A program made the position numbers and the translations under genes. This document shows positions 1 through 10,235 of a DNA stretch of 64,000 nucleotides, piece after piece; within the stretch, counting starts at the first letter, position 1, and every line of letters begins with the position of its first letter. Below the pieces are notes generated by a model that did not search any database, had not been told where the DNA came from, and saw only the letters and a list, made by a program, of their open reading frames with translations. Location: assembly GCA_020091685.1 (NCBI GenBank), contig CM034607.1, forward strand, positions 1,990,944 through 2,054,943, in the 5' to 3' direction. This DNA is from Lutjanus erythropterus (taxonomy: Eukaryota > Chordata > Actinopteri > Lutjaniformes > Lutjanidae).

Positions 1-834
1 GAGCCATTTGTTGAATAAGAAAACAAAATCTTAAAATGAGAAAAAAAAAAGAAAATAAAAATTGTGTTTTGCATCTTATACATTAATAATGTTGAATTGA
101 TTGTTAGAATTTTCAACTGTCAGCAGGCTTGGGGAGTAACGGATTACATGTAACGGCATTACATAATTAGGATACTAAAAGAGATATATATATCCATTAC
201 AGTACAGAAAAAAATGTAATTAGATTATTGGTATATTTGATAAAAATGGGGATTATTTAGCAGGATTACATTTTACAACTACTACTGGAAAACATTTCTG
301 ATGCTGACTTGTATCATGCCAAAAAGTGATAACGTTAGTCCGCCAAAAACTGAATCGCCCAGTTTATATACATCTAATATCATAACAGCTGCATTAATCT
401 GGATCAAACAGTCATAATGTGCAATAAACATAATGTCATGTCTTGTTGTATATGTGTTTGGTCTTATATTCTTGCTTATCATCTGCATTATTTTACCTGC
501 TCTGTGCTGTAAATTATAACCATCCAATCACTTTTTAACATTTTAAAAGCCCTTCTTGGGTTTAGAGGGGGGAAACAAATAATGTTTTTAGTGAAAGTAG
601 CAAGATTTCTGCCAGAAAGGGCTATTGGCACAACACCATTAAGGCTAACTGCTTCTGTGCACAAAGGAAATCAGTTTTGGCACATGATCATGTTTGTCAC
701 ACCTGTAATTAAAGTCAGCACCTGTGCATTTCATGTCACAGGCAATGCAGACACCAGAGCAGGTAAATTACATGTAGAGGTAACTTTGGAGCATGTTAAT
801 ACCTGACACACCTTTTTCATGTGGATATATATAC
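1..834. other. Intergenic, no gene seen
   Basis: No ORF here resembles a known protein. A stretch near 135-260 (alternating 'gtaac' and 'gtaatta' words with an AT core) resembles the ends of short fish DNA transposons, but I could not pair its ends. The small ORFs at 282-527 and 582-806 look random. Confidence 0.5.
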
Positions 835-2120
835 ACACCTGAACAAAATCTTAAAACCGAGGGAAAAATTCCAAGTATTCTCATTTCGCGCTGGTGGATT
901 GTAACCAGGTTGTAAGTGGAGCTTCAAAATGCAAAAAGAAGAAACAGGAGCAAGAGACAAAAAATATAGGGTAGGCAATTTATTTAAAACTGGATTTAAA
1001 CTCAAACAGGCTGTTCATCAGCTGATCAAAAGTTTAAGACCATAGCCTTAAAAAGTCAAAATCTGTGCAAAAATCTGTCCTTCATGTCATTTTCTTTCAG
1101 GCATTCATACTGTCATGACCTCTTGATGGCAAAGGCAAAAAGCTTTCTGTCTTTTAACGTAGCAGGATTGTTGAGCTGCACAAGAAAGGCCTCTTGCAAC
1201 GTGCCATTGCTGCCGAGGTTTGACACAGTAAGAGAGTCATTTTAAATTTCTTAAAAGATCCTGAGGGTTGTGGGACAAAAAATCAAGAGGTAGACCCCAA
1301 AAAATTTCACTTGCACTGAGCCGGTGGATCCAACAGGCTGTCCATGAAGACTCAGGCCGATTCTCGACCCAAATTAAGGCCCTTACTGATGCTGACTGCA
1401 GCCCAATAGCCATAAGATGCCATCTGAGACAGAGGGGCTTAAAGAATAATAAATGTCTTCAAAGGCCACGTCTACTCCCACACCACAAACTTGCCCGTTT
1501 GGAGTTGGCAAGGCAGCACGAAACATGGGTCACTGAAAGGTGGAAGAAAGTTTTATTCTCTGACGATAAAAAATTTAACCTGGAGGGTCCTGATAGCTTC
1601 CAATGTTACTGGCATGACAAGGAGATCCCACTGGAGATGTTTTCTTTGTTTTCAGTGGAGGAGGCTCCATCTTGATCTGGGGTGCTTTTTCCTGCAATGG
1701 AACAATGGAGTTTCAGGTTGTGCAGGGGCGTCAAACGGCAGCTGGCTATGTGGAGATGTTGCAGTGGGCATCCCTCTTGACTGAGGGCCCTCGTCTGTGT
1801 GGTAATGACTGGGTCTTTCAACAAGACAACACTGCAGTTTATGCCTTAGTTAACGCCTGCCTGACGAAAGACTTCTTCCAGGAGAATAATGTCATTCTTT
1901 TGGATCATCCTGCACTTTCCCCTGATCTAAATCCCACTGACAACATTTGGGGATGATGGCAAGGGAAGTTTACAACAATGGACGTCAGTTCCAGGCTGTG
2001 GATGCCCTTTGTGAAGCTATCTTCCCCACATGGAGCAACAATCCCACCAGCCTCCTGGAAACACTCGCATCAAGCATGCCTAAACAAATTTTTGAAGTGG
2101 TCAACAAGTCACATTTGTAA
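835..2120 (+). mobile_element. Decayed Tc1/mariner-like transposon
   Basis: This is the relic of a Tc1-family DNA transposon whose DDE transposase would cut and paste at TA sites. Around 1165-1210 one frame reads RIVELHKKGLLQRAIAAEV, the usual N-terminal helix-turn-helix of Tc1 transposases. From 1268 a frame gives DNA-binding and core sequence including [13 protein letters not shown] (first catalytic Asp). From 1672 another frame gives IWGAFSCNG, VFQQDNT (second Asp) and SPDLNPTDNIWG, where the usual Glu is Asp. After 1956 one extra G shifts the frame, and the end continues in another frame to FEVVNKSHL and a stop at 2118-2120. At least three frameshifts or stops make it inactive. The left end near 835 (acctgaacaaaatcttaa) resembles a Tc1 inverted repeat; the right end is not clear, so the limits are approximate. 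Confidence 0.85.
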
Positions 2121-3312
2121 ATAATATGCGATTAGTCTAATGCAGTCAATTTCTCTCTGTATCTGTTTGTATTATTTCTGCTGTCAAAACATGAGGAAAA
2201 TATAGTTAAAAGGCAAATCTTTTACCAAAGTCGGTCTAGGTGGTAAATCCAAAACTTTGATTGTTATATAGATAAAAAGGTGTTTGATACTGGCATATAT
2301 AACTGAAAATAATTTATGAGTCTGATATTATTTAAACCAAAAGGAAACAGTGGATCAACCATTTTCTACATAAAGATTCACCATCATTTAATATGATACA
2401 TGTAATATTGTTATTATTATCACAGCTGAAAGAACAATTGATGGTATTTCTAATGACCACACAAGATAATGAAGTCTTATTTAAGGTTTGAGTTGTGGTT
2501 CAGCAGCTGATACGAACCTTAAACCAGTGCTACTAGTTAAGATTTAGTGACATCTTTGGACGCCCTCTAGTGGAGTTTATAAGAAAACTGCAGCCTGTGG
2601 CCGCATGAGGACATGATTTTTTTCTTCTACACATTTTCTGTGTTTTGTACATTTCATTCTGCCTGAAAGCAGATATGCTCCACTCAATATTACCATTATT
2701 ATTATGTAATCCGTTTAGTTTAGTTTTGTTTTTTGCTAACAAAAACATTAAAGGTACAAGAACACCAAAGAGCAATTATGTCACTGTGGAAACTTTTCCA
2801 TTAGTTACAAGTGATGTAAACATGTGAAAAAGTAAAGGTTAACATTTTATTGATGGTGGGATTATTGAGAATTATAGTTTCCAATAACTACAAGGTGCCT
2901 TTACAAGTCCTTGGTGCTGCAAACTAAAGTAATTGTGCCAAAAGTAGGTCACTAATCAGGTCAAACCTGAAGGGCAACAAAACCTCATCTGCAGAGCAGA
3001 AAGAGGTGGAGTTACACTGGAAACGCAACACATCAGTTTTAATGACACATCTTTTTGATGAATCAAAACTTTCATCTGTGTGAAGGCAAACCTGCAGCCA
3101 CAACAAGTCTGTTTCTCTCAAAAGAAAAAGTCAACTTCATCAGGCCTTTCTTTCAACACAGCAGAGTCTCTGCCTAACACTGGTGAGTACACTAGTTATA
3201 CACAAACAATATTGAGACAAAACTTCAGCTCTACTCAGACAAGATATTCTATGTTTATTTTTCCCAGTTAAAGAATAAATCTGTTATATATTTACTGTAA
3301 TGTCATCAAAAA
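2121..3312. other. Intergenic, no gene seen
   Basis: Moderately AT-rich sequence with no recognisable protein or RNA gene. The short ORFs at 2533-2775, 2645-2827, 2924-3121 and 3080-3271 match no family I know and overlap each other on both strands. Confidence 0.5.
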
Positions 3313-3921
3313 TTAAGGAAATATGTTAAGTTAAAATGCTTTCTGCTCTGACAGCAATGCTCTATGCTCTGTATTCCCCTTAAAATCTCTCTTCCAGACC
3401 AGAATAATATTTGTATGCCTGTTTCACATTGATTAGACTTCAAATTAATGCTGAAAGTTTGCTGAATAAGTGAGTGTCTGTTTGAGAGTCATTAATAATC
3501 TTGTGGAGGGCGTAGATGTTAAGTGAAGTGTTAACTGGACAATATGTTAATGGAGTCTGACAGGTAGTGAGACAAGCAATCATCTGACTTAAACTCCAGA
3601 GTTTGTATTTCCAGAGCAGCAGTCTTCTGTTTTCAGATTAATGAGTTTAACTTAACATTGACTGACAACTGACAGTTATGAGACAGTATAAACAACTGAT
3701 CTGCTGACAGTGTAGGACTTGTCATTGCTTTTTATTGTTTATGACATTGCACACACCCTCTGCTCCTGCAGTGCTCCTACAGCCTGTCTGAGCTTCTCTG
3801 AGTCTGTGGAGGACGAGGCAGGGAGGAAACAACAATTCATTTCAACCATAGATTGTATATTAAATGGAATTTCAACATAATTAATATAAAGTCTATGACT
3901 CAAATTCACTATTTTGACTGC
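3313..3921 (+). repeat. TRIM 5'-flank repeat, copy A
   Basis: This block lies directly upstream of the TRIM coding region at 4059. It is clearly homologous along its length to 56631-57204 (plus strand), and in part to 32761-33053 and 36034-36203 (minus strand). Shared landmarks in order are a 'gttaagttaaaatgct' start, 'attcaaattaatgctga'-type words, a segment near 'acaactgacagttat', and an end near 'tctatgactc'. Only this copy is followed by TRIM coding sequence. It may be the promoter and 5'UTR region of a TRIM family spread by duplication, or a separate interspersed repeat that sits next to TRIM here. Confidence 0.75.
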
Positions 3922-4058
3922 AGTATTAATTTTTGCATGTCAAATTGTTACATATTTCTCCTAAAACCTGACTTGATATTTCTTTATTACCAATCAAGAC
4001 TTTTGCAGTTGCCATATTATTTCATCACAGTTTCATTTCTTGTCCTCAGAGTGTAGAT

Positions 4059-5617
4059 ATGTCTGCTGCCAGCTGTCTGCTGACTGAAGATCAGTTTCTG
4101 TGCTCCATCTGTCTGGATGTCTTCACTGATCCAGTCACCACACCATGTGGACAAAAAATTGCATCACTGAAAACTGGAATATTAAAGTCCAGTGTCAGTG
4201 TCCCAACTGTAATAAGGTTTTTAACACAAGACCTGAGCTGCAGGTCAATACTTTCATCTCTGAGATGGCTGCTCAGTTCAGACAATCAACTCAACAGAAA
4301 GCCAGCAGCAGCAGATCAGAGCAACAAATTTCCAAACCAGGAGAAGTTCCCTGTGACATCTGCACTGGAACCAAACAGAAGGCCCTGAAGTCCTGCCTGG
4401 TGTGTCTGGTCTCATACTGTGAGACTCACCTGAAGCCTCATCTGACGATGTCAGGCCTGAAAAAGCATCAGCTGATCGCCCCTGTGGAGAACCTGGAAGG
4501 CAGGATGTGTACAGAGCACGATAAACTGCTGGAGCTGTTCTGTAAGACTGACCAGATGTGTGTCTGCACACACTGCACATTTCGAGACCACAAGACACAT
4601 GATGTTGTTCCTCTGAAAGAAGAATATGAAGGAAAGAAGGCTGAGCTGGTGAAGACAGAAGCTGAAATTCAGCAGATGATCCAGAGGAAACAACTGAAGA
4701 TTCAGGAGATCAAATGCTCAATGAAGCTCAGTAAGGAAGATGCAGACAGAGAGATAGCAAATGGAGTTCAGGTTTTCACCGCTTTGAAGGAGTCTGTTGA
4801 GAGAAGGCAGGCCGAGTTCATCGACACGATCAATGAGAAGCAGAGAAAGACAAAGAAACAGGCTGAAGGCTTCATCAAAGAGCTGGAACAGGAAATCTCT
4901 GAACTGAAGAAGAGAAGCACTGAGCTGGAGCAGCTCTCACACTCTGAAGACCACCTCCACCTCCTCCAAAGCTTCCCCTCTCTGAACACTGCTCCACCCT
5001 CCAAGGACTGGACAAAAGTCAGTGTCCATCCACCTTCATATGAGGGGACTATGGTAAGAGCTGTGAATCAGCTGGAGGAGACGCTCACTAAAAAGATGAA
5101 GATGTTGTGTAAGGCTGAGCTGAAGAGGATCCAGAAGTATGTAGTGGGTGTGACACTTGATCCTGATATAGTACATCCTATGTCAACCAAGCAGGGAAAT
5201 CAGGATGATAAATGTAGATGTGTCTTGTCAACGCAGGGTTTCACCTCAGGAAGATTTTACTTTGAAGTTCAGGTTAAAAAGTGGTCAACATGGACTTTAG
5301 GGGTGGCCACAAAGTTGACCAACGTGAGGCAAAAAAACACACTGAGCCCCAGAAATGGTTATTGGACTGTATGTCGTACGCGGGGAGGGTACAAAGCTCT
5401 TGCTGACCCTCTCTTTCTCTTTCTGAAGTCGAAGCCTGAGAAGGTGGCGGTGTTTGTGGATTATGAGGAGGGTCTGGTCTGCTTTTATGATACTGATGCT
5501 GCAGCTCTTATTTACTCAGTTTCTGGCTGCTCCTTCACTGAGAGGCTCTACCCATACTTTAGTCCCTGTCCAAATGATGGTATTATGAGCCACACATCGG
5601 ATTGTGTATTACTTTAA
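4059..5617 (+). pseudogene. TRIM-family (finTRIM/TRIM39-like) gene with frameshifted RING
   Basis: TRIM proteins are RING E3 ubiquitin ligases, and the fish expansions are linked to innate immunity. The start at 4059 follows a good acceptor (ttgtcctcag) and opens MSAASCLLTEDQFLCSICLD, a normal RING start. A 10-bp deletion near 4151, seen against the sister fragment at 7259, removes the His-x-Phe-Cys part of the RING and shifts the frame; this frame stops at 4388. From 4145 a second frame runs 490 residues to a stop at 5617. It has the RING tail, a B-box1-like Cys/His cluster (about 70-110), a complete B-box2 (C122-x2-H, C, D, C, C, H, H to about 152), a long coiled coil (about 160-270), and a PRY-SPRY domain (about 330-490) with LDPD, a WTLGVA form of the WELGVA motif, and YPYFSP. 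Body and C-terminus look intact, so a RING-less protein from 4145 is possible. The alternatives are a young pseudogene or a local assembly error. The whole coding region is one exon. Confidence 0.8.
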
Positions 5618-7249
5618 GAAACACTGGATGTGTATGAAGACAAAGTTCAGTGTCGTGAAAGATGTGCAGGCTACAGTTATACCCACAAATGCCCATAAAC
5701 TGTAGACCGGGTGGGGCGGGTCATAAAAATTAACATATTGGATAAATGGCGTGTGGGCTTGGATTAATGAAAAAATATATAATTGATGAGGAAAATATTA
5801 ATTAAGCTCACTAAAATGTGTAAAGATTTTAAGCTTAATGTTTCGACAGGCAGGCCCTAATGAGCAGAGTAAACTCACTGTACCTGTTGTGAGGGGATTT
5901 CTCACCACACTAAATTTAAATATTTGCCAACTAGAGTGCATTTTATGAGTCACATTATAATGTCTTTCTTAGTTATCTGTATCATTCGGCCACTCTCTCT
6001 CCTGTTTCTATCACTCCTCTCTGCTTCCATTGCTGTTAGTTTTGTGGTCTGTGGTTATTTAGATACTCTGTGAAATTTACATCATTTACATAAAAACAAG
6101 AAGACCACTTGTTAACTCGTCACCAGTTAACCATCAGTGTATGTTGTCACCAGGACTTTTTTAATAAGTTAGACAGATAATATAAAACTATATTGTTATG
6201 CTATATTATATTATTATATGAACATGCAGTTTCAGGTGAAGTCAGAGCCAATCTCTAAATGTTGCATTATACAGTACTCTGAATTCTTCATTTCCAATTC
6301 CTAATGTTTCTCTCTTATTTCTTTACATAATAATAAAATTTATTTGTCTCGTGCCTCTCAAAATCAGAGCTGAAGGTACTTGACAAAATAAAGACAGAGA
6401 AATAAAACCATAAGTTGTTTGTTGTTTGTGTGTTTGTGTTCATTAAATGTCTGGATGACAAAATTCAAACCTTTTTATTGTCTGATCATGTATATGAAGT
6501 GTTGCATATTGTCACAAATTAGCCATAGATGAGACAAAAGCCATTTTCTTTTCTCTCCTTTTCTTTTTAAATAAACGAAAACAAATGAATTTTTTATTGT
6601 GTCTCATGAAGTTATTTTGTTTTTGATTGATATTAAAGCTTATGGTCTTTCTAATAACCACCAAATCATGTGATTAAAAACAACAGCAATTTTCAGACCA
6701 ACTTCAGATGACAAACTCCAATACCGCATCACATCTGATACAGTTAAGAAGCTGGTCTGCACTAAGTGATTCTAGTTTGAAGCCGTTGGATCAAAAGGAC
6801 TTGATGTCAGCTAACCATTTGTGATGTACAAATTAAACAAAAAACACAAATTTGTGCATGTGGCCTTAGTTCTTGTGGTTATATTTTAGATTGTTGTGTT
6901 TGAATTGTATATATTTCATTGCCTTGCTGTGTTTTTTTTAAGTTGCATGGATAAAAACTAATCCTAGGTTTGCTCTTGCACCACATTATGAATAAGAAAC
7001 CTCCTGCTGCTACTGACTGCTGCTTTGAAAAGACAATTCATGCCAACTGTTTGCACATGCTTAGGTCATGCCTGACTACTTTTATTTGAATAAAAAAGGC
7101 AGTTTCAGTTTAAAGAAAACAACATTAACATTTTTAGTCACATTTTTCATTTTTTAACATTATGATAAATATCATATTGTGAACTTTTTGTTGTGAGATT
7201 TTGGTTTTATTTTGACCCTTGTAATTACTTCTTTTTTTCACACTTTTTG
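5618..7249. other. 3' flank of the TRIM gene, then intergenic
   Basis: AT-rich sequence without a recognisable gene. The first 800 bases probably include the TRIM 3'UTR. Nothing between about 6450 and 7250 could be assigned to a gene or a named repeat. Confidence 0.45.
6387..6406 (+). promoter_or_regulatory. Candidate poly(A) signals for the TRIM transcript
   Basis: Two AATAAA hexamers (6387-6392 and 6401-6406) are followed within 15-20 bases by a GT-rich tract (ttgtttgttgtttgtgtg). That is the usual layout of a vertebrate cleavage and polyadenylation site. It lies about 780 bases after the TRIM stop codon. Transcript use is inferred. Confidence 0.45.
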
Positions 7250-7258
7250 AAAGTAGAA

Positions 7259-7527
7259 GTTTCTGCTGCCAGCTGTCTGTTGACTGAAGATCAGTTTCTG
7301 TGCTCCAGCTGTCTGGATGCCTTCACTGATCCAGTCACCACATCATGTAGACACAACTTCTGTAAAACTTGCATCACTGAACACTGGAATATTAAAGTCC
7401 AGTGTCAGTGTCCCAACTAACAAGGTTTTCTAAACAAGACCTGAGCTGCAGCTCAATAGTTTGCTTACTGAGATAGCTGCTCAGTTCAGAAAGCCAGCAG
7501 CAGCAGATCAGAGCAACACGTTTCCAA
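7259..7527 (+). pseudogene. TRIM RING fragment, start codon lost and truncated
   Basis: This is a close relative of the gene at 4059. It reads SAASCLLTEDQFLC, then a RING with CSSC, CRHNFC and CITEHW. Unlike the 4059 gene it keeps the HNFC segment. The position of the start codon is mutated (agtttctgctgcc in place of atgtctgctgcc), and a small deletion after CPN creates a stop at 7418-7420. Homology continues out of frame with further losses to about 7527 (cagcagatcagagcaac), then stops abruptly where the tRNA-neighbourhood repeat begins. There is no B-box, coiled coil or SPRY. It is a dead fragment from duplication of a TRIM gene. Confidence 0.85.
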
Positions 7528-7537
7528 TGTTCCTCTC

Positions 7538-7652
7538 AGCAAGGTTAACTGTATGAAGGTTGCTGAAGGACATGATCACTTGTCATGACTTTGAAACATG
7601 CCCACCAGAGGAACTTTGAGGATGGGCTTGAAGTAACTGAGTCTCCAGAGAC
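7538..7652 (+). repeat. Direct repeat beside the tRNA genes, copy 1
   Basis: About 115 bases beginning agcaaggttaactgtatg that recur at 8590-8705 with roughly 10 percent differences. The two copies bracket the intact tRNA-Met and tRNA-Leu genes. This suggests that the tRNA neighbourhood arose by tandem duplication of a tRNA-bearing unit. Confidence 0.85.
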
Positions 7653-7787
7653 ACTGGATGGCAGCACTTGTCAGTTTGTGTAACAGTTGCCCTTTTGGGT
7701 ATAGTTGATGAAATACAAATGACCAAACCAGAGAAAAGACTTAAAGCTGAGGTGGCTGCATTTGTGGAACGCCGAAATTAAGGCAGT

Positions 7788-8345
7788 TGCAACAAGCAAT
7801 TGCAAATGATGATGTCCCTTCTGCCATTCCAGTTAAGACATTGTTGCCTTCCAGTGTCTGTACACATGAATAACTGATTTGTAACCCACACATTTGCGAG
7901 CTCGTGTTTGGGAAAAGGTGAGCAGAGTGGCGCAGCGGAAGCGTGCTGGGCCCATAACCCAGAGGTCGATGGATCGAAACCATCCTCTGCTAATTGTGGT
8001 TACTCTGAATCAGTAGAGCTCCAAGCTTTCTCTCACTGTACCAGCTTTGCCAGGTTCTCACATGGCAAAACAGCCATTTCCACAAGAGTGGCTTTTGTGG
8101 ACACCTCACAACTGTCCCAACTGGTACATTCAAATATTGTTGCTGTACCAGTCTGTGAAAACTCTATTCTTTCCCTGAACCTCCTTTGATTATCGGGGCA
8201 CTTTTCTGGAACTACTCTCAAGATTCTTGGAGGCAAGAAGGAGAAGAATTCATTGTCACACGTGTCTAAAGCTAGGTGTCTTTCTTCAGTGCTGCAGACA
8301 ATATAGTCACATTCCATGCAACTCATGTCATTGTCAGATACCTTC
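7788..8345 (+). repeat. Inverted duplication around tRNA-iMet, arm 1
   Basis: This arm pairs as a reverse complement with 9283-10232. Matching segments are 7788-8000 with about 10030-10232, 8090-8240 with about 9790-9970, and 8240-8340 with about 9290-9400. All are diverged but unmistakable, for example caagattcttggagg. Arm 2 is longer because it holds an extra segment at about 9430-9780 that contains another tRNA relic. The ORFs crossing this arm are not genes. Confidence 0.8.
7921..7992 (+). tRNA. Initiator tRNA-Met (CAT)
   Basis: A 72-base cloverleaf beginning AGCAGAGTGGCGCAGCGG with anticodon CAT at 7953-7955. It has the initiator hallmarks: an A-T pair at 1-72, three G-C pairs at the base of the anticodon stem (GGG/CCC), and a T-loop reading ATCGAAA. 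It matches the vertebrate cytosolic initiator tRNA as I recall it. Internal A and B boxes are intact. The 3' CCA is not encoded, as expected for a nuclear gene. No run of four T's lies in the first 40 bases downstream, so the Pol III terminator is not obvious. Confidence 0.95.
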
Positions 8346-8442
8346 CAGTGGTGGTTCTTAGTCATTGTTAAAACATGTCAAGTTAGCCTACCTATTTATC
8401 TTCGAGATGGCTGAGTGCGGAAAGGTGGGGTGGGTGTCTTCA

Positions 8443-8524
8443 GGTAGTGTGGCCGAGTGGTCTAAGGCGCTGGATTAAGGCTCCAGTCTCTCAGGAGGCG
8501 TGGGTTCAAATCCCACCACTGCCA
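8443..8524 (+). tRNA. tRNA-Leu (AAG)
   Basis: An 82-base type II tRNA starting GGTAGTGTGGCCGAGTGG. It has a seven-pair acceptor stem (GGTAGTG with CACTGCC, one G-T pair), anticodon stem CTGGA/TCCAG with loop TTAAGGC (anticodon AAG, 8479-8481), a variable arm (gtctctcaggaggc), a T-arm with loop TTCAAAT, and discriminator A. The length and long variable arm fit leucine. A and B boxes look functional. A clear T4 terminator is not seen close downstream. Confidence 0.95.
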
Positions 8525-8589
8525 TTTGACAATGTAAGCCATGTGTTAATGTGATGGCCTGGTATAGTTCTGTGTTGTGTGTTTGTCTT

Positions 8590-8705
8590 AGCAAGGTTAA
8601 CTATATGAAGGTTGCCAAAGGACACGATCACTTGTCATGACTTTGAAACATGCCCACAAGAGGAACTTTGAGAATGGGCTTTAAGTAACTGAGTCTTCAG
8701 AGACT
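8590..8705 (+). repeat. Direct repeat beside the tRNA genes, copy 2
   Basis: The second copy of the segment at 7538-7652, about 65 bases after the tRNA-Leu gene. It begins agcaaggttaactatatg. Confidence 0.85.
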
Positions 8706-9282
8706 CCTTTTTTGTCTCAGTATTTCCAATGACAATAAACCCAAATTTAATCTAACTTTATTGCATTTTTTAATGAATCACTTTAGTGCTCTTTTTCAGG
8801 ATTGCACATATTTGTATCTGTTCTTGCAGACTGGGCAGAAACATTAGGATAAGCAATGAAATCTGACTGCTTCTCTGACATCACAGGTGACCACACAGTG
8901 CTGGGCCTGGACATCCTTTAGGCTCTAGCTTGTTGGACTCATAGTCCATCCCCCATTACATCTGGTCTTGGCTCCCTGACTCACAACACATTCTGTCTGT
9001 CCTTCAGCATCTGCAGTGTTTCCTGGTGATCAGCACATCCACCCTGACCCTAATAAGTGTCAGTGTGACCAATGTGGAATGCGGAGGTATATAGATATGA
9101 GCTATTGTTTGAGCACATATGCTCACATTTTATTTTCTTTTTATTTCATTAAGGGCCTCTGTCAGTTAATCTTTTACTGTATTTTCTTAACTGTTTCATC
9201 TTTTGCAAGCTGTTGGTGATGAAAACGTTCCTGGACACCAACACATGGAAAAACCTGCTGATTGCTTGGCGGAACTCTGTCT
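8706..9282. other. Spacer between the inverted arms, no gene seen
   Basis: Unique-looking sequence at the centre of the diverged inverted duplication. No tRNA or protein gene is recognisable. The small ORF at 9016-9219 matches nothing I know. Confidence 0.5.
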
Positions 9283-9449
9283 CAGTAACCAGCACAATTA
9301 CAGCACTGTGGGATTTGTTATTAGACAATGACATGAGTTGCATGGGTGTACAGCACTGAGGAGAGACACCTAACTTTAGATACTTGTGACAATGAGTTCT
9401 TGTTCTTAAGAAGACACTAAAATAACCATCACAGATGGGAGTTGGCACT

Positions 9450-9525
9450 TAGCTGAGGGTGGTTAGTTTCAATCCATCCCCACCTGGGTTAAGGGTACAA
9501 CAAATGTCTGCTATGCCACTCTGAT
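9450..9525 (-). pseudogene. Decayed initiator tRNA-Met copy
   Basis: The reverse complement aligns along its whole length with the initiator tRNA-Met at 7921. It has a recognisable start (cagagtggcatagcag), an anticodon region reading cccttaaccc where the live gene has cccataaccc, a T-arm like ggatggattgaaac, and an end near cctcagcta. Substitutions and small insertions disrupt the stems and the anticodon. It is a tRNA relic of the same family. Confidence 0.75.
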
Positions 9526-10047
9526 TTCAGTTAGAGATGTTGAGGTTTTCTCCTAGGACTGTATTAGTCCAGTCAAGTGGAGCCATATAAAGGACAACCA
9601 GATTGACAGTTTCTTTTTTCTGACAAAAGTGATGGAACCAATGGCAGGGTTATACATTTTTTATGTAAAAGCCTCCATTGTTAGTCAACACTGTAGTGGC
9701 TTGATTCTGAAAATAGTGATGCAGTGGCATTGAGGGACTTTACAGTAGGGACTAGGAATTGGCCATCTTCTGTCTTGCAAGGTCCAAACTTAAGGTAAAG
9801 CTTGTACTGATCTTCTTTCTACTGAGTTTTATCAATTTCCTCCAAGAATCTTGAATGTAGGTCTAGAAAAGAGTCCCGATAGTCAAAGGAGCTTCATAGA
9901 AAAAAAAAAGGAGTTGTCACAGTTTGGTACTGCAGCTATATTTGAATATGCTGGTTGGGACGATTGTATGATGTCCACTTTAGCCCATGTCAAAGTAAGT
10001 ATGGATAGGAAGAGAAAGTATTAATTCTAATTCAGAGAACTTACAAA

Positions 10048-10119
10048 TAGCAGAGGATGGTCTCGTTTCATCAACTTCTGGGTTATGGGCCCAGCATGTT
10101 TCTGCTGCGCCACTCTGCT
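10048..10119 (-). pseudogene. Initiator tRNA-Met pseudogene (CAT kept)
   Basis: Exactly 72 bases on the minus strand, with anticodon CAT retained. Relative to the live copy the D-stem has GCGT changed to ACAT, breaking two pairs, and the T-arm is altered (gatga facing ccatc; loop aacgaga), so the B box is damaged. Most changes are transitions. It was probably functional when the inverted duplication formed and has decayed since. Confidence 0.85.
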
Positions 10120-10235
10120 CACCTTTTCTGAGGATGAGGCTTGCAAATCTGTGGGTTACAAATCAATGATTCATGTGTACAAACACTGGAAGGCCACAAT
10201 ATCATTACTGGAACAGCAGAAAGGACAACATCATT

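Larger units (their letters stand above)
9283..10232 (-). repeat. Inverted duplication around tRNA-iMet, arm 2
   Basis: Reverse-complement partner of 7788-8345 and carrier of two decayed initiator tRNA copies (9450-9525 and 10048-10119). It is about 390 bases longer than arm 1 because of the unmatched segment at about 9430-9780. Confidence 0.8.

Noticed and set aside
7908..8189. ORFs over the tRNA-Met gene and arm 1 (also 8033-8365 minus)
   Set aside because: They overlap an intact tRNA gene and an inverted repeat. The homologous arm 2 does not keep these frames open.
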